Source: Bacteroides sp.
GTDB lineage: Bacteria; Bacteroidota; Bacteroidia; Bacteroidales; Bacteroidaceae
Reading direction: 5' to 3'
Assembly: GCA_019416685.1 (NCBI GenBank)
Contig: DXWV01000055.1
Coordinates: 124,001-188,000, forward strand
Length of the DNA: 64,000 nt
Below the pieces are notes generated by a model that saw only the letters and a program-made list of their open reading frames with translations, searched no databases and was not told where the DNA came from. The translations under genes were made by a program, and so were the position numbers. Shown here one piece after another: positions 19,409 to 29,042 of this stretch (the stretch's first letter is position 1; each line of letters begins with the position of its first letter).

Positions 19409-19525
19409 CTACCGACAATCGGGTTTCAGAGAATCAACCACAATACCCTTTACGTGATGCAAACAATTACAAGAAGTAAAAGCTACAACTATAAACACCA
19501 ATATAGTAACCTTTAGGAATTTCAT
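19409..19525 (-). CDS. Tiny lipoprotein ORF (38 residues), possibly a truncated remnant
   Basis: Reads MKFLKVTILVFIVVAFTSC then NCLHHVKGIVVDSLKPDCR and stop. It has a proper lipoprotein signal with lipobox AFTSC, followed by VKGIVVDS, which resembles the first strand of a CarboxypepD_reg-like domain. Only this first strand is present, so it may be a broken gene or a real microprotein. It lies 72 bp after the plug-like gene and 65 bp before the GH2 start. Confidence 0.45.
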   Translation of the reverse strand: MKFLKVTILVFIVVAFTSCNCLHHVKGIVVDSLKPDCR

Positions 19526-19597
19526 ATTTCTATATTTTTAAGGAAAAGTATATCATTCCAAGTATTACAAGAAAATATCAGTACATACAAGTATTAT

Positions 19598-20017
19598 TTA
19601 TTCACAAGAAAAATCGAAATAGTACCCTTTTTTGATAGTTACAAATAATACTCCATCCTTCGGTACATTGAGAATACCTTTTTTCTCGGCTTCTGCTTTT
19701 GAAATTAGTTTTGTATCTTTCACATTCATAAAATCAAACCGATTTCTAAAACAATCCACTTGTTTCTCTTCTCTAATTATTATGTCATTCAAAACCAATA
19801 AAGGATAAACAAAACCGTGATTTACTCCTACCCTTTTCTTAGATTCCTCAATACTCTTATCGCTCGTTAATGGATAAATAAAAAGAGCATCAATAGCTGA
19901 AACGACTATACTGTCATCAGAAGCAATCTGAGAATTAGTTTGCAACTTATTATTTTGACATATGCTATTTGCAACACCAATCATTAAAAAGAGTAGAATA
20001 AAATAGATCCTTATCAT
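19598..20017 (-). CDS. Small secreted plug-domain-like protein next to the RHS gene
   Basis: 139 residues with a signal peptide (LLFLMIGVANSICQ). The segment from VYPLLVLNDIIIREEK to DTKLISKAEAEKKG and DGVLFVTIKKGYYF has the pattern of a TonB plug domain (VVVNGV..., IE.LKDA, ANGV.L.TTKKG), without a barrel. It starts 22 bp after the 2083-residue YD-repeat gene. Its place directly behind a polymorphic-toxin-like protein would also fit an immunity or carrier role in the periplasm; this is inference only. Confidence 0.55.
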   Translation of the reverse strand: MIRIYFILLFLMIGVANSICQNNKLQTNSQIASDDSIVVSAIDALFIYPLTSDKSIEESKKRVGVNHGFVYPLLVLNDIIIREEKQVDCFRNRFDFMNVKDTKLISKAEAEKKGILNVPKDGVLFVTIKKGYYFDFSCE

Positions 20018-20039
20018 TTGAACATTTTTATTTATTTAA

Positions 20040-23000
20040 TCACCACCAATACATTGGAAAATATCTTAAAAAGAAAGCGCTATTAGATACCGATGATGTT
20101 GTGTTATAGTAATAGAAATTAGTCCTGTCAATTAAAAATTGATTCCCTCCAAAATAACTTGCCACTCCAGTCAAATCAGCAGGTGATGGACCACTGGCGG
20201 CAGTTATACTATATGGCGCATTTGCTCTACTCACAATATCATCCATAGCATTAACATAATAACTAACTCCACCTTCTGTCCAATGTGTATGATAAGAGGC
20301 AACAATTCCACCATCATTATTAGCAGCATTACTCATCCCTCTTGTAAAATTAATACTTAAGCTATGCCTATTTTGAGAAGATGCACGCACAACTCCTCCT
20401 TTTTGCGTCAGTAGTCCACCATATTCTTTACGCCAGAAACGAGAACGTTGATAATCCGCCTGCATCGTTTTAAATTGTTTATATGAAATTCTATAATTAT
20501 TAATACTCAAATTGGCTTGTTTATAGGATAGATATGAAGTTAATTCATAACTTCCATAAGACAAGGCACCGCCTAACAACATAGATATTCCTATTTGTTC
20601 TAAATCACCACCATTTAAAGTAGTACTCAAACCAGAACTTGTAATCCCCCCAGCAAAAGCACCCCAACCATCACCAATGGCAGAGCCAATCTCACCACCT
20701 ACAAAACCCGATAAAGCACCTATGCTTGCTCCTTTCAACATTGCAATTCCATCCCAACCTGTGGCAAGCCCGCTAAACCCAGCCCCACCAACTACGCCAG
20801 CGGTGGCACCTGCCCACCAAGCTGCACCTCCTAATACACTAACACCAGCTGCGGCTCCCCCAGAAAGACCGCCAATCGTAGCCCCACCAGCTATATACCG
20901 AAACATATCCCAACCTGTGGCTCCTTTTGAATTACCAATCATCGCACCAGAAGTACCTCCAATAACCGCTCCAACAATCGCAGGAATAAGCCAAGGTAAT
21001 TCTCCTGACGGATCTGTATACTTCAGTGGATTATTCAAGCAATAACTATATCTATTAAAACTTTGTGTAAAGTCTGGTGCTTGCACATATGGATCAGGAC
21101 TCAGAAAACGTCCTAAAGCAGGATCATATAGACGAGCATTCATATTTACCAATCCAAATTCAGGCAAGTATTCATGACTTCCATAACCACGCCCCAAGAA
21201 AAGTTCCGGTTCAGTACCAAACTCGTATGGCTTCAATGTCTTCCAATCACGTAATCGCCCCCATGCATCATAATGATAATCTTCTCCGTTTAGGATAAAC
21301 ATAATATTCCCAGCATAATCACGAGCTATATTATCTACTTCCCAAACAGATTGAGTATTATCTATTGTACAAACTGTTAATGCAGAATATGCATCTCCAC
21401 CAATATATAAATAATGAGTATCATTGGTATTATTAGTTCTCTTGACCTCATAACAATCTCCTAAAAAAGATCGACTACGAACCGATTCATAATTCGATTT
21501 AAAAATACTCGTTTTGATACGTTTTCCTCTATCATCATAAGAAAAGTTAGCAATAAGTCCATTCTCTTGAATCTTTTGAGGACGATAAAATGACGTATAA
21601 GTCACAGACTGATCTCTTACCTGTATTGGAGAGTTAACAACGCTATTTAATCCTGTTATTGCATAAGGCTTCGTTGGGTGGGCATACTCCATTGAACCAA
21701 TACCATCCATAAAAGTGATATTGCCTTTATTATCATAATCTACGGTCGTTGATATTCTATCGTTATTGTTATGATAACTTAAACTATTTGATAACCGATT
21801 CAGTCTATCATAAGAAAAAGTATCTACAGTACGTCCAACACTTGTATCCACTATTTCTAATAAATTACCTGTCTGCACATCAAAAGTGTAGTCTAAAACT
21901 AGGTCTGTACCGGCCCAAAGTTCTTTTAATACACCAAAACTATCATAAACCGACCAACAATAATCAGTTGTCAAATGGCAATCTATAACATGTCCAAAAT
22001 CATCTTCTTCCAATGTTAAATAAGCTCGTTCACCATTTAATAGAATTTTTAGTAAATTACCATATGCATATACATGTTCTTCTTCAATTACAGGCATAGC
22101 TGACGGATGATATTTTATTTTCGTACAATTACCATTTGCATAAGAATATTCTCTCCGAAGGAAAATATCATTATCCTCTCCCTTCTCATAATCTTCTTTA
22201 ACACGCCCATAATCATCATAGATATAAGATCTTATAAAATCTGTAGAAATAGCAGAAGCTAACTGTTTTGTAACAGGATCATAACTGTAATTTGTTGTAA
22301 ACTCCGGACAGGATTTACTCGTAATACGTCCATATTTATCAAAAACAGAAGTTATTGTTTTATTATTGGCATTTGTTTGCGTTATCTTACGTATATTACC
22401 AGAATATGATTCCGAATATGTTTGTGTACCCGCACTTGGATCAATGAGTTTTGTTTGCCGTCCATACGAATCATACTCAAATGAAGTGATAATATTATCC
22501 GGAGCTATAATTTGCTTCAGTTGACCGTCAGGTCGATATATATAAGAAATACTTCCTCCCGGATCAGTAGCTGCTACCAATTTTCCACTTTCATCATAAG
22601 TACGGGTAGTACTGATATTCTCTGAAACAACAGTTATACTCCTACCATTATAACTTGTAGTAGTAGTTTTTCCAGAAGCTTCAACAAGAGATATTGTTCG
22701 ATCATACTCATCATAAGTATATGTATTCCATAACGTAGGATCATTTCCTTTAAATGGCAACGAAGTACGCTTTAAACGACCATATCTATCATATTCAGTA
22801 TCTATATAACGCCAAGTTCCATCAAAACGTTGATCTCCATTACGTACCTCTCTATTTAAAGCATCATAAAAAGTTCTTAACTGAGGTTTTCCTGTCACTG
22901 TTTGAGTATGAAGATAACTTCCCTTTACATTAGACCACGTATATATATTGCTTTTTGTTACATCATCAGGGTAATTGGTTATTACCGCACGTCCCAAATT

Positions 23001-26000
23001 ATCATAAGTATAATTAGTAGTATGTTGTAAGAAATCCATCACACTCAAAGGATTACCATACTTATCATATGAAAAGGTTGTTGTTGTACGCCCTAATGCA
23101 TCAGTCACAGTTTTTAAATAACGATTATCCGTATCATACGTATATGTTTTTCCTAAAAACTCAGTAGCAGAATAAGGAGCAGCTTTCTCCGTTAAAATAT
23201 TACCAAAATCATCATATGTCCAACGTGTTTCTCCTACTTTATTCCCATTTACTTTAATAATTTTCTTTTCTATAAATGGAGTATTCATTTTATAAGTAAT
23301 TTCTTCTGACTGTTTCCACAACTCATTATTTTTCCGGTTAGTTATCTCTTTTACTAAAGGTAAACCTATAAAATAAATATTATCAAGATCATTTCTTTTA
23401 TTTAAATAAGTTTGTGTAATCACTTTTTCAATATTATTTGAGTTGAGGCCACCAATATAATGGGTTTCTGAAATGAGATTATTATATTCATCATATCCAT
23501 ACCGCTTTGACAATGTAGTATTTGTTAACAAATCTTCAGTAGTCACAGAAGTAAGATTTATCTTTGTCTTTCGCCAAAAAGTGTTAGGGTTTGTATATAC
23601 ATTATAACTATAATTTATTTCGGAGACTGGAGAAACTTCTTTTATCAAGACTCCTCGCTGAAATGGATCAAACGTACGTGTCGATAGTCTATTACGTAAC
23701 ATATCATAAGAAAGTACTTTAGTAAAGCCACAAAAACCTAATCCTTGACGATGCAAAATGGCATTTTCATATTCATATGACATGGCAGAAAATTCAGTAC
23801 CATCCAATGTAGAAGTTTGTTTGTAAATAGTCCATAATGGACCCTGAAAGTTCTCATAAGGAAAAGATGCATTAGTACCCTTTTGATAGAATGGAGTTCC
23901 GCCTTCCTGGACAGAAAAATCATCATTTAACCGATAATAAGTATTCTTTTGTATAACCCCCAGACTATTGACTACCCCTGTCAGCAAACGTTGTTTAGAC
24001 TCATTTTTACTAAAATAAAATTTATAAATACTACTACTACAAACACTTAACAAAAAATTATAATAATTAGGTAATGCTACAGACGAAGCGACAAATCGAC
24101 TGTAAGGTTCGATAAGCATATCTCCACTTGAATTTTGTTCAAAATTCCATCCATCTTTATTAAAATACACTTTCAGTAGATCAAGTTCTGAATCTCTTTC
24201 TATAAGATCCACTAATCCATCCGAATTGGCATCTTGTAATATAAAGTCATGACCCTCATAATAATTTATATGTTGCTGTTCCCAAGCAGAAAAACCTTGC
24301 CCTGTAGAAGAAAAAATAGTCCATATATTTAAACTATTAGATGAGGATGATTCATATTCCTCCGGAGAAAGTAAAAAATCAACTTTACCATCCCCATTAA
24401 TATCACCAGGAATAAGTAACCGATTTTCTAACATCTGATAAGTTAAAGTAGCAGAACTAAATTTAGGATTTAAGGAATATACATTATCCTCTTTTGTAAA
24501 CGAATAAACATCTATCCCGCCATCACGAATATGACAAATATCAGTTTTCCCATCTCCATCCACATCCATGGGAATAATAACACTATTCTGAACATCGAAA
24601 TTAAACACATGCATATTATACAAAGTCTGACCTGTACTAAGATCAAATAGATAGCATTTAGATTCCTTATCCAACCCCAAGGGCTTATTCATAGAAACAA
24701 CAAGTAACTCTATTTTTCCGTCCCCATTATAATCTCCGGGATAATACCCCTTAGGCCAAAAACCTTCACCGGCAGCATCGCTATCAAATGTTATAGTAGA
24801 AGAAAGAGTTATAGAGATTCCAGGGGCTGATTTATAGGTTCGGATATACAATCGATCAGTACCATTTTCAACATTATTGTTTATTTTCACAACTTCATCT
24901 CCCGACATGCCATCCACATCAAACATTGTTAATAACTGGAAACCATCTCCCGCTATTATTTTTTCAACTTCCGGATATTCTTCTGATAAAGATTTATAAA
25001 ATAACAATTCCTGTTCAGGATGATAAGAAGAAGCATACCTAACAGGACTATTCTTATCTGGTTTATATAAATAACAAGTACTTCTTTGAGGATAAGCTAC
25101 TAATGCATCATCTTCCATACCATAATTCATTTTCCCTTTTGCCAAAGTCATTGGAAGATAATCAATATAACCGGTCGCCAATTCTGCATAACCTAAGCCA
25201 AAATATTCACGCGTATTATCACTATATCCATAATAAAACCGTAATGGATTCAAATTATCACAATCAACCTGTGTCAATAAAGAAACTTTATCTGTCTGAT
25301 ATGTAAATGTATAAGTATGTAACAGAGAAGTACCATTATGACATTCAATCTTATCTAATAAACGCGAAAGCTTTATTTCAACACCTTTTTCATACCCAAT
25401 AAGAACATCTGTACGAGATTTATAAGAGAATGATATATCAGCAAAATGAGAACTACCAGATATATGTGCCCCGTATTGAATCTTATCTATGTAACATCTA
25501 TTATTATCCATTTCATAAATAAAATCAATAATATTACCAGCTGCATCTGTTAATTGTGTAAGTGGAAATAAAAAATCTCCATGTTTACGATACATCGCTT
25601 TTGTTCCATCCGGATATTCTGCAAAGAAATATGTCAATTGAAAATTTTCTGTTCCAAATAATATGTGCATATTACCTTGCTCTGGTTCGCAGTCATTACC
25701 ATCTATAAGTAATCTCATACCATCCAATATAAAAGCATCATTATTATCAAGTGCTATGGGTTCTGTTTTCCCATCGTAATATATATTTTTAGGGACACGA
25801 GAGATTGCAGATAAACCTCCTATAGACCAACCATACCCAAGTACATCATTGCTGCCTTGACTATTATAGTTAATAGAAATATTAGGTTGAAAACCATTAC
25901 GTCCGGAAGCCCCAATAATTGGAATACTATATGTTACCCCTCCTGACGAAGAGAGACCCGAGGAAAAAGGTATCTCACCAACATCTTTACTTGTGTCAAT

Positions 26001-26291
26001 GTTGATAGAAGTTGGTATATGTGAAAATGGATCAGTAATAGATGCTGAAGGCTGCATTATTTTTTTTCTTTTACGAGGAGTTTTAGGTACTAAGAGTTCA
26101 AGGCAAACAACTGAATCTACAGGCAAGCCTATAGTAGTTGAATCCGAAACAGCCTTCCAGAGTTGGTAACCAGACTTTGTATAATTATATGTCTGAGCAC
26201 TTATCCTACAACAATACAATGAAAAAATAAAGATAAATGCATAAAATGTCAATAAACAATGTGTTGACAATTCATATTTTTTTGTTTTCAT
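20040..26291 (-). CDS. Giant SpvB/YD-repeat/RHS protein with JAMM-like C-terminal domain
   Basis: 2083 residues. A signal sequence is followed by an SpvB-like domain (IPFSSGLSSSGGVTYSIPI near 105, VLGYGWSIGG), FG-GAP/integrin-like repeats (DVDGDGKTDICHIRDGG), a long run of YD repeats (YDEYNNL, YDNLGRAV, YDSYGRQ) and the RHS core RLYDPALGRFLSPDPYV near 1727. A glycine/alanine-rich hydrophobic stretch (about 1760-1900) leads to a C-terminal domain with EYGGLLTQKGG, SYHTHW (about 2002) and SPADL (about 2037). That is the E, HxH, SxxD pattern of JAMM/DUF4329-type domains. It resembles Tc toxin B-C proteins and polymorphic toxins. It likely encloses and delivers its C-terminal domain. The target is unknown. 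Confidence 0.85.
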   Translation of the reverse strand: MKTKKYELSTHCLLTFYAFIFIFSLYCCRISAQTYNYTKSGYQLWKAVSDSTTIGLPVDSVVCLELLVPKTPRKRKKIMQPSASITDPFSHIPTSINIDTSKDVGEIPFSSGLSSSGGVTYSIPIIGASGRNGFQPNISINYNSQGSNDVLGYGWSIGGLSAISRVPKNIYYDGKTEPIALDNNDAFILDGMRLLIDGNDCEPEQGNMHILFGTENFQLTYFFAEYPDGTKAMYRKHGDFLFPLTQLTDAAGNIIDFIYEMDNNRCYIDKIQYGAHISGSSHFADISFSYKSRTDVLIGYEKGVEIKLSRLLDKIECHNGTSLLHTYTFTYQTDKVSLLTQVDCDNLNPLRFYYGYSDNTREYFGLGYAELATGYIDYLPMTLAKGKMNYGMEDDALVAYPQRSTCYLYKPDKNSPVRYASSYHPEQELLFYKSLSEEYPEVEKIIAGDGFQLLTMFDVDGMSGDEVVKINNNVENGTDRLYIRTYKSAPGISITLSSTITFDSDAAGEGFWPKGYYPGDYNGDGKIELLVVSMNKPLGLDKESKCYLFDLSTGQTLYNMHVFNFDVQNSVIIPMDVDGDGKTDICHIRDGGIDVYSFTKEDNVYSLNPKFSSATLTYQMLENRLLIPGDINGDGKVDFLLSPEEYESSSSNSLNIWTIFSSTGQGFSAWEQQHINYYEGHDFILQDANSDGLVDLIERDSELDLLKVYFNKDGWNFEQNSSGDMLIEPYSRFVASSVALPNYYNFLLSVCSSSIYKFYFSKNESKQRLLTGVVNSLGVIQKNTYYRLNDDFSVQEGGTPFYQKGTNASFPYENFQGPLWTIYKQTSTLDGTEFSAMSYEYENAILHRQGLGFCGFTKVLSYDMLRNRLSTRTFDPFQRGVLIKEVSPVSEINYSYNVYTNPNTFWRKTKINLTSVTTEDLLTNTTLSKRYGYDEYNNLISETHYIGGLNSNNIEKVITQTYLNKRNDLDNIYFIGLPLVKEITNRKNNELWKQSEEITYKMNTPFIEKKIIKVNGNKVGETRWTYDDFGNILTEKAAPYSATEFLGKTYTYDTDNRYLKTVTDALGRTTTTFSYDKYGNPLSVMDFLQHTTNYTYDNLGRAVITNYPDDVTKSNIYTWSNVKGSYLHTQTVTGKPQLRTFYDALNREVRNGDQRFDGTWRYIDTEYDRYGRLKRTSLPFKGNDPTLWNTYTYDEYDRTISLVEASGKTTTTSYNGRSITVVSENISTTRTYDESGKLVAATDPGGSISYIYRPDGQLKQIIAPDNIITSFEYDSYGRQTKLIDPSAGTQTYSESYSGNIRKITQTNANNKTITSVFDKYGRITSKSCPEFTTNYSYDPVTKQLASAISTDFIRSYIYDDYGRVKEDYEKGEDNDIFLRREYSYANGNCTKIKYHPSAMPVIEEEHVYAYGNLLKILLNGERAYLTLEEDDFGHVIDCHLTTDYCWSVYDSFGVLKELWAGTDLVLDYTFDVQTGNLLEIVDTSVGRTVDTFSYDRLNRLSNSLSYHNNNDRISTTVDYDNKGNITFMDGIGSMEYAHPTKPYAITGLNSVVNSPIQVRDQSVTYTSFYRPQKIQENGLIANFSYDDRGKRIKTSIFKSNYESVRSRSFLGDCYEVKRTNNTNDTHYLYIGGDAYSALTVCTIDNTQSVWEVDNIARDYAGNIMFILNGEDYHYDAWGRLRDWKTLKPYEFGTEPELFLGRGYGSHEYLPEFGLVNMNARLYDPALGRFLSPDPYVQAPDFTQSFNRYSYCLNNPLKYTDPSGELPWLIPAIVGAVIGGTSGAMIGNSKGATGWDMFRYIAGGATIGGLSGGAAAGVSVLGGAAWWAGATAGVVGGAGFSGLATGWDGIAMLKGASIGALSGFVGGEIGSAIGDGWGAFAGGITSSGLSTTLNGGDLEQIGISMLLGGALSYGSYELTSYLSYKQANLSINNYRISYKQFKTMQADYQRSRFWRKEYGGLLTQKGGVVRASSQNRHSLSINFTRGMSNAANNDGGIVASYHTHWTEGGVSYYVNAMDDIVSRANAPYSITAASGPSPADLTGVASYFGGNQFLIDRTNFYYYNTTSSVSNSAFFLRYFPMYWW

Positions 26292-26302
26292 AGATACATA
26301 GA

Positions 26303-26755
26303 TTATTTCTTAATAACTTTCCAAACGGATTGCTGTTCTCCAAATATAAGTTTCATAATGTAAACACCTGTTTCGAAACTGTCCATTTGAACAATAGTAT
26401 ATGTCGTTGTTATATTGCCTTTATACATTTGCCGCCCTTCCATATCAAACATAATCAGTTGACCATATCCTGGATCAGGAAGTTCACTTATAAATACAAC
26501 TAATTCTGTTTGAACAGGATTTGGATAAATATTAACTTTATTACGAGACAGTTTATCATTCCAAGATTCTTCATACTGAAGTTTCTCATTTTCATTTAAC
26601 TGACTAAATGAACGTATAGGAACCTGTACTACTTGTCTCGCAATACGATTACCTGCGTTATCATATGTATACAGAATTTTGTTTGTTTGTCCATGCGCAA
26701 CAAATATAAAAGTTCCGATAAAAAGAAAGAAAAGAAAGAAGAAAACCTGTTTCAT
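26303..26755 (-). CDS. Small secreted protein with YD-like start and C-terminal sorting domain
   Basis: The frame is open from 26875, but the ATG at 26755 begins a signal peptide (MKQVFFFLFFLFIGTFIFV), giving 150 residues. After the cleavage site comes KILYTYDNAGNRIARQ, a single YD-like repeat. A type-A-like sorting domain follows (NIYPNPVQTELVVFIS to TGVYIMKLIFGEQQ). The gene is the first of the RHS locus, 11 bp before the giant protein, and lies just downstream of a likely invertible promoter. It may be a surface partner of the RHS protein. Confidence 0.7.
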   Translation of the reverse strand: MKQVFFFLFFLFIGTFIFVAHGQTNKILYTYDNAGNRIARQVVQVPIRSFSQLNENEKLQYEESWNDKLSRNKVNIYPNPVQTELVVFISELPDPGYGQLIMFDMEGRQMYKGNITTTYTIVQMDSFETGVYIMKLIFGEQQSVWKVIKK

Positions 26756-26781
26756 AATAGTAAATTTTAAGATGGTCAAAC

Positions 26782-27016
26782 TAACGTGAGTTCGATATGA
26801 TACTTGTGTGTCCTGTCCTTCAACCATGTATTTCTTCTGCTGCAAGATAAATTCTTTGCAGGAATAATCTACCATACAACAAATATATGTTTAAGCATCA
26901 GAGAACATAGTGATAATCGTTTAAATATTATAATTCAGCACTATAATTTAATACTTTTATCACTACATTTCTATTATTCAAAGATATATTTATTCCGTTA
27001 TATCGAACTCACGTTA
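26782..27016. repeat. Perfect 17-bp inverted repeats bounding a 201-bp segment (putative invertible promoter)
   Basis: TAACGTGAGTTCGATAT at 26782-26798 is exactly repeated in inverted orientation at 27000-27016; pairing stops sharply at both ends of each arm, unlike a transcription terminator. The 201 bp between are AT-rich and hold a minus-strand promoter box. The layout (short inverted repeats, about 200 bp, one internal promoter, directly before a surface-protein locus) matches phase-variable promoters of Bacteroides. No invertase gene is in this window. Confidence 0.75.
26880..26887 (-). promoter_or_regulatory. Promoter -7 box inside the invertible segment
   Basis: Minus-strand TATATTTG fits TAnnTTTG exactly and points toward the RHS locus, so the orientation seen here is probably ON. 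The -33 region (about TGTTC, 18 bp upstream) is weak. A second box TATCTTTG, also minus strand, lies near 26982. Confidence 0.6.
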
Positions 27017-27048
27017 AACTACTTCCACAATTACCCAATAAGTAAAAG

Positions 27049-29022
27049 CTATTCTTTCGCAATCTTCACCACACAACCTTGACCATCTATCGTCTCCATC
27101 AGTACAACATAGATACCGGCAGGTAAATGAGATACGGAAATATTTTCCTCATAAGGTTGATTTAGCACGATGCGTCCACTAAGATCAGAAATCCGTACTG
27201 TTTTCAATTCTTGCTCTGTTACAATGTTTAATACATCCTTTACAGGACCGGAAATAAGAATATTATCTTTCTCTATAGTAGTTGATGGTGTAATGGACGT
27301 AGGGTCATATCCTCCATAACGGGTAATGTTGATAGGGTGAGCATCCAGATCATCTGCATAGCCGAAAAGACGGCTCTTCATATATAGGAAATGTCCCATA
27401 CGACCTACTTCTCCCGTTACATTTCCTCTCATTTTTAAATTATATTCCCAAAATTCCGGATCGAAGTAAGACATTTGTATCCATCCCGGCAATGTATTAT
27501 CCCGTCTGTCTTTAAGATCTGTCTCTTGACCATGTACGTGATCGGATACTGTACGGGTAGTCTCATCCCACATGATGTACTTTACCGTATTAATAAAAGT
27601 CTGCATTTTATCAAGCGTTACATTTTCGAATAAATCACTTTCGTAAGCTTTATAATATTGCAACATAGCATAGGAAGAATGGTCGAAATCTTCTACGTTA
27701 GTTCCACTCATATGGTAATACCAAAGATAACAGTTCTTAGTCTCTCCGTTTACCGTCACCTTTACCGGTTTCAATGATTCAGCTTGTCCATCGATAGAAA
27801 CCTGTACTACCTTCTTATAAAGAGCTTGTTTCTCGGGATTAATGCCCAATACACCATAGCATTCTAATGCCTTATGAAAAGCATTCAAGGCCATCGCTTG
27901 TTGATTAACAGGAAATCTGTATCCAATAGCCTGTTTCAGCCAGTTCCATTCCGGACAATCGGGCCAGTTGAGCGTATAGGTATCAGTAACAAAACGAGGT
28001 ACGTAAAACTCATCCATCACTTCGTCACACATCTGAATGTATTTCATAGCCCGGTCACGATAAGTGATACCAAAATCAATATAGTTCTTCTTATCGCTGA
28101 CTGGTGCTTTCTGGTCTAATAAATCCGGACTAAGCAAAATCAAATAAGCACAGAAATAAATATGTCCCATTATATCTCCATTCTCAGAAGCGGAATACTG
28201 AATTTCTTCTGGCTTCGTCTCGTCATATTTCTTATTAGGCCAGCATTTTTCTATGCGTCCAGTCCAGATTACGCGTTTCTCTCCTCCTTGCTGATCATTG
28301 CGACAATAAAGCATATAATCACAATGTTTGATAAATAGATCGAGAATTTCACGGTCACCTGTCGTTTTATACATCCATGCTAACCCTTCCGCACCGATAC
28401 CCTGAATGCCATATACCAACTGATTACCCACGTTGGTGGTCGGTAATGGAAATTTGTTTGCCTTAGAAACATAAGCCTTGAAATAATCCACCTCTGATTT
28501 TGTCAGTGGGCCTCTGGGATCTTCAAAATACATACCTTCTCCTAAAACAGGTTTTGGTACTTCTGCCACCTTATTAAATACACCTATTTCAAAAATACTG
28601 GGTTCTGAAACAGCGGAAATGATATAAAGCCGTAAATAACGTTTGTTTTGGGGAGCCAATAACTCTAACACTTCATCTGACTCAATGATTGTTCCCTGAG
28701 CAGCAATAAGCCACTTTTCTCCATTATCGGAAACTCGGATCTGGTAACTGGACACACGAGTTCCATATTCTTTTATTACTACCCGGTCAAATTCTACAGA
28801 AGTACCAAAATCTACTTGTACCCACTGGTTAGTTGTGAAATCTCTCTCTGCAGACCAACGCGACGCAGCATTTCCGTCAAAAGCATTTTTTGCTTCATAG
28901 ATACTACTCCATGTGGAACTTGCTGAATATGTTTTATTTAAAGCAAGATTCACCGCCTGCCCCTGCGCCACAAAAACAGTCAACCCTAAAAGGAGAATAA
29001 ATGAAATTGCAAATCGTTTCAT
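27049..29022 (-). CDS. F5/8C + helical-toroid-like protein with sorting domain (paralogue 1)
   Basis: 657 residues. Signal peptide; F5/8 type C (discoidin) domain at about 25-150 (NLALNKTYSASSTWSS, DGNAASRWSAE, WVQVDFG). A mainly helical domain of about 390 residues follows, with motifs GNQLVYGIQGIGAEGLAWMY, HCDYMLYCRNDQ, RIEKCWPNK and SENGDIMGHIYFCAYLILLS that look like an alpha/alpha-barrel. The last 75 residues form a sorting domain ending GIYVVLMETIDGQGCVVKI. I do not recognise the central family; it may be a glycosidase or lyase. Close paralogue of the next gene upstream (29043-30998). Confidence 0.7.
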   Translation of the reverse strand: MKRFAISFILLLGLTVFVAQGQAVNLALNKTYSASSTWSSIYEAKNAFDGNAASRWSAERDFTTNQWVQVDFGTSVEFDRVVIKEYGTRVSSYQIRVSDNGEKWLIAAQGTIIESDEVLELLAPQNKRYLRLYIISAVSEPSIFEIGVFNKVAEVPKPVLGEGMYFEDPRGPLTKSEVDYFKAYVSKANKFPLPTTNVGNQLVYGIQGIGAEGLAWMYKTTGDREILDLFIKHCDYMLYCRNDQQGGEKRVIWTGRIEKCWPNKKYDETKPEEIQYSASENGDIMGHIYFCAYLILLSPDLLDQKAPVSDKKNYIDFGITYRDRAMKYIQMCDEVMDEFYVPRFVTDTYTLNWPDCPEWNWLKQAIGYRFPVNQQAMALNAFHKALECYGVLGINPEKQALYKKVVQVSIDGQAESLKPVKVTVNGETKNCYLWYYHMSGTNVEDFDHSSYAMLQYYKAYESDLFENVTLDKMQTFINTVKYIMWDETTRTVSDHVHGQETDLKDRRDNTLPGWIQMSYFDPEFWEYNLKMRGNVTGEVGRMGHFLYMKSRLFGYADDLDAHPINITRYGGYDPTSITPSTTIEKDNILISGPVKDVLNIVTEQELKTVRISDLSGRIVLNQPYEENISVSHLPAGIYVVLMETIDGQGCVVKIAKE

Positions 29023-29042
29023 ACTATTTATTCTATTTTCAA

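Noticed and set aside
20677..21045. Proline/alanine-rich plus-strand ORF
   Set aside because: It is the complement of the glycine/alanine-rich stretch of the RHS protein, so its composition is explained by that.
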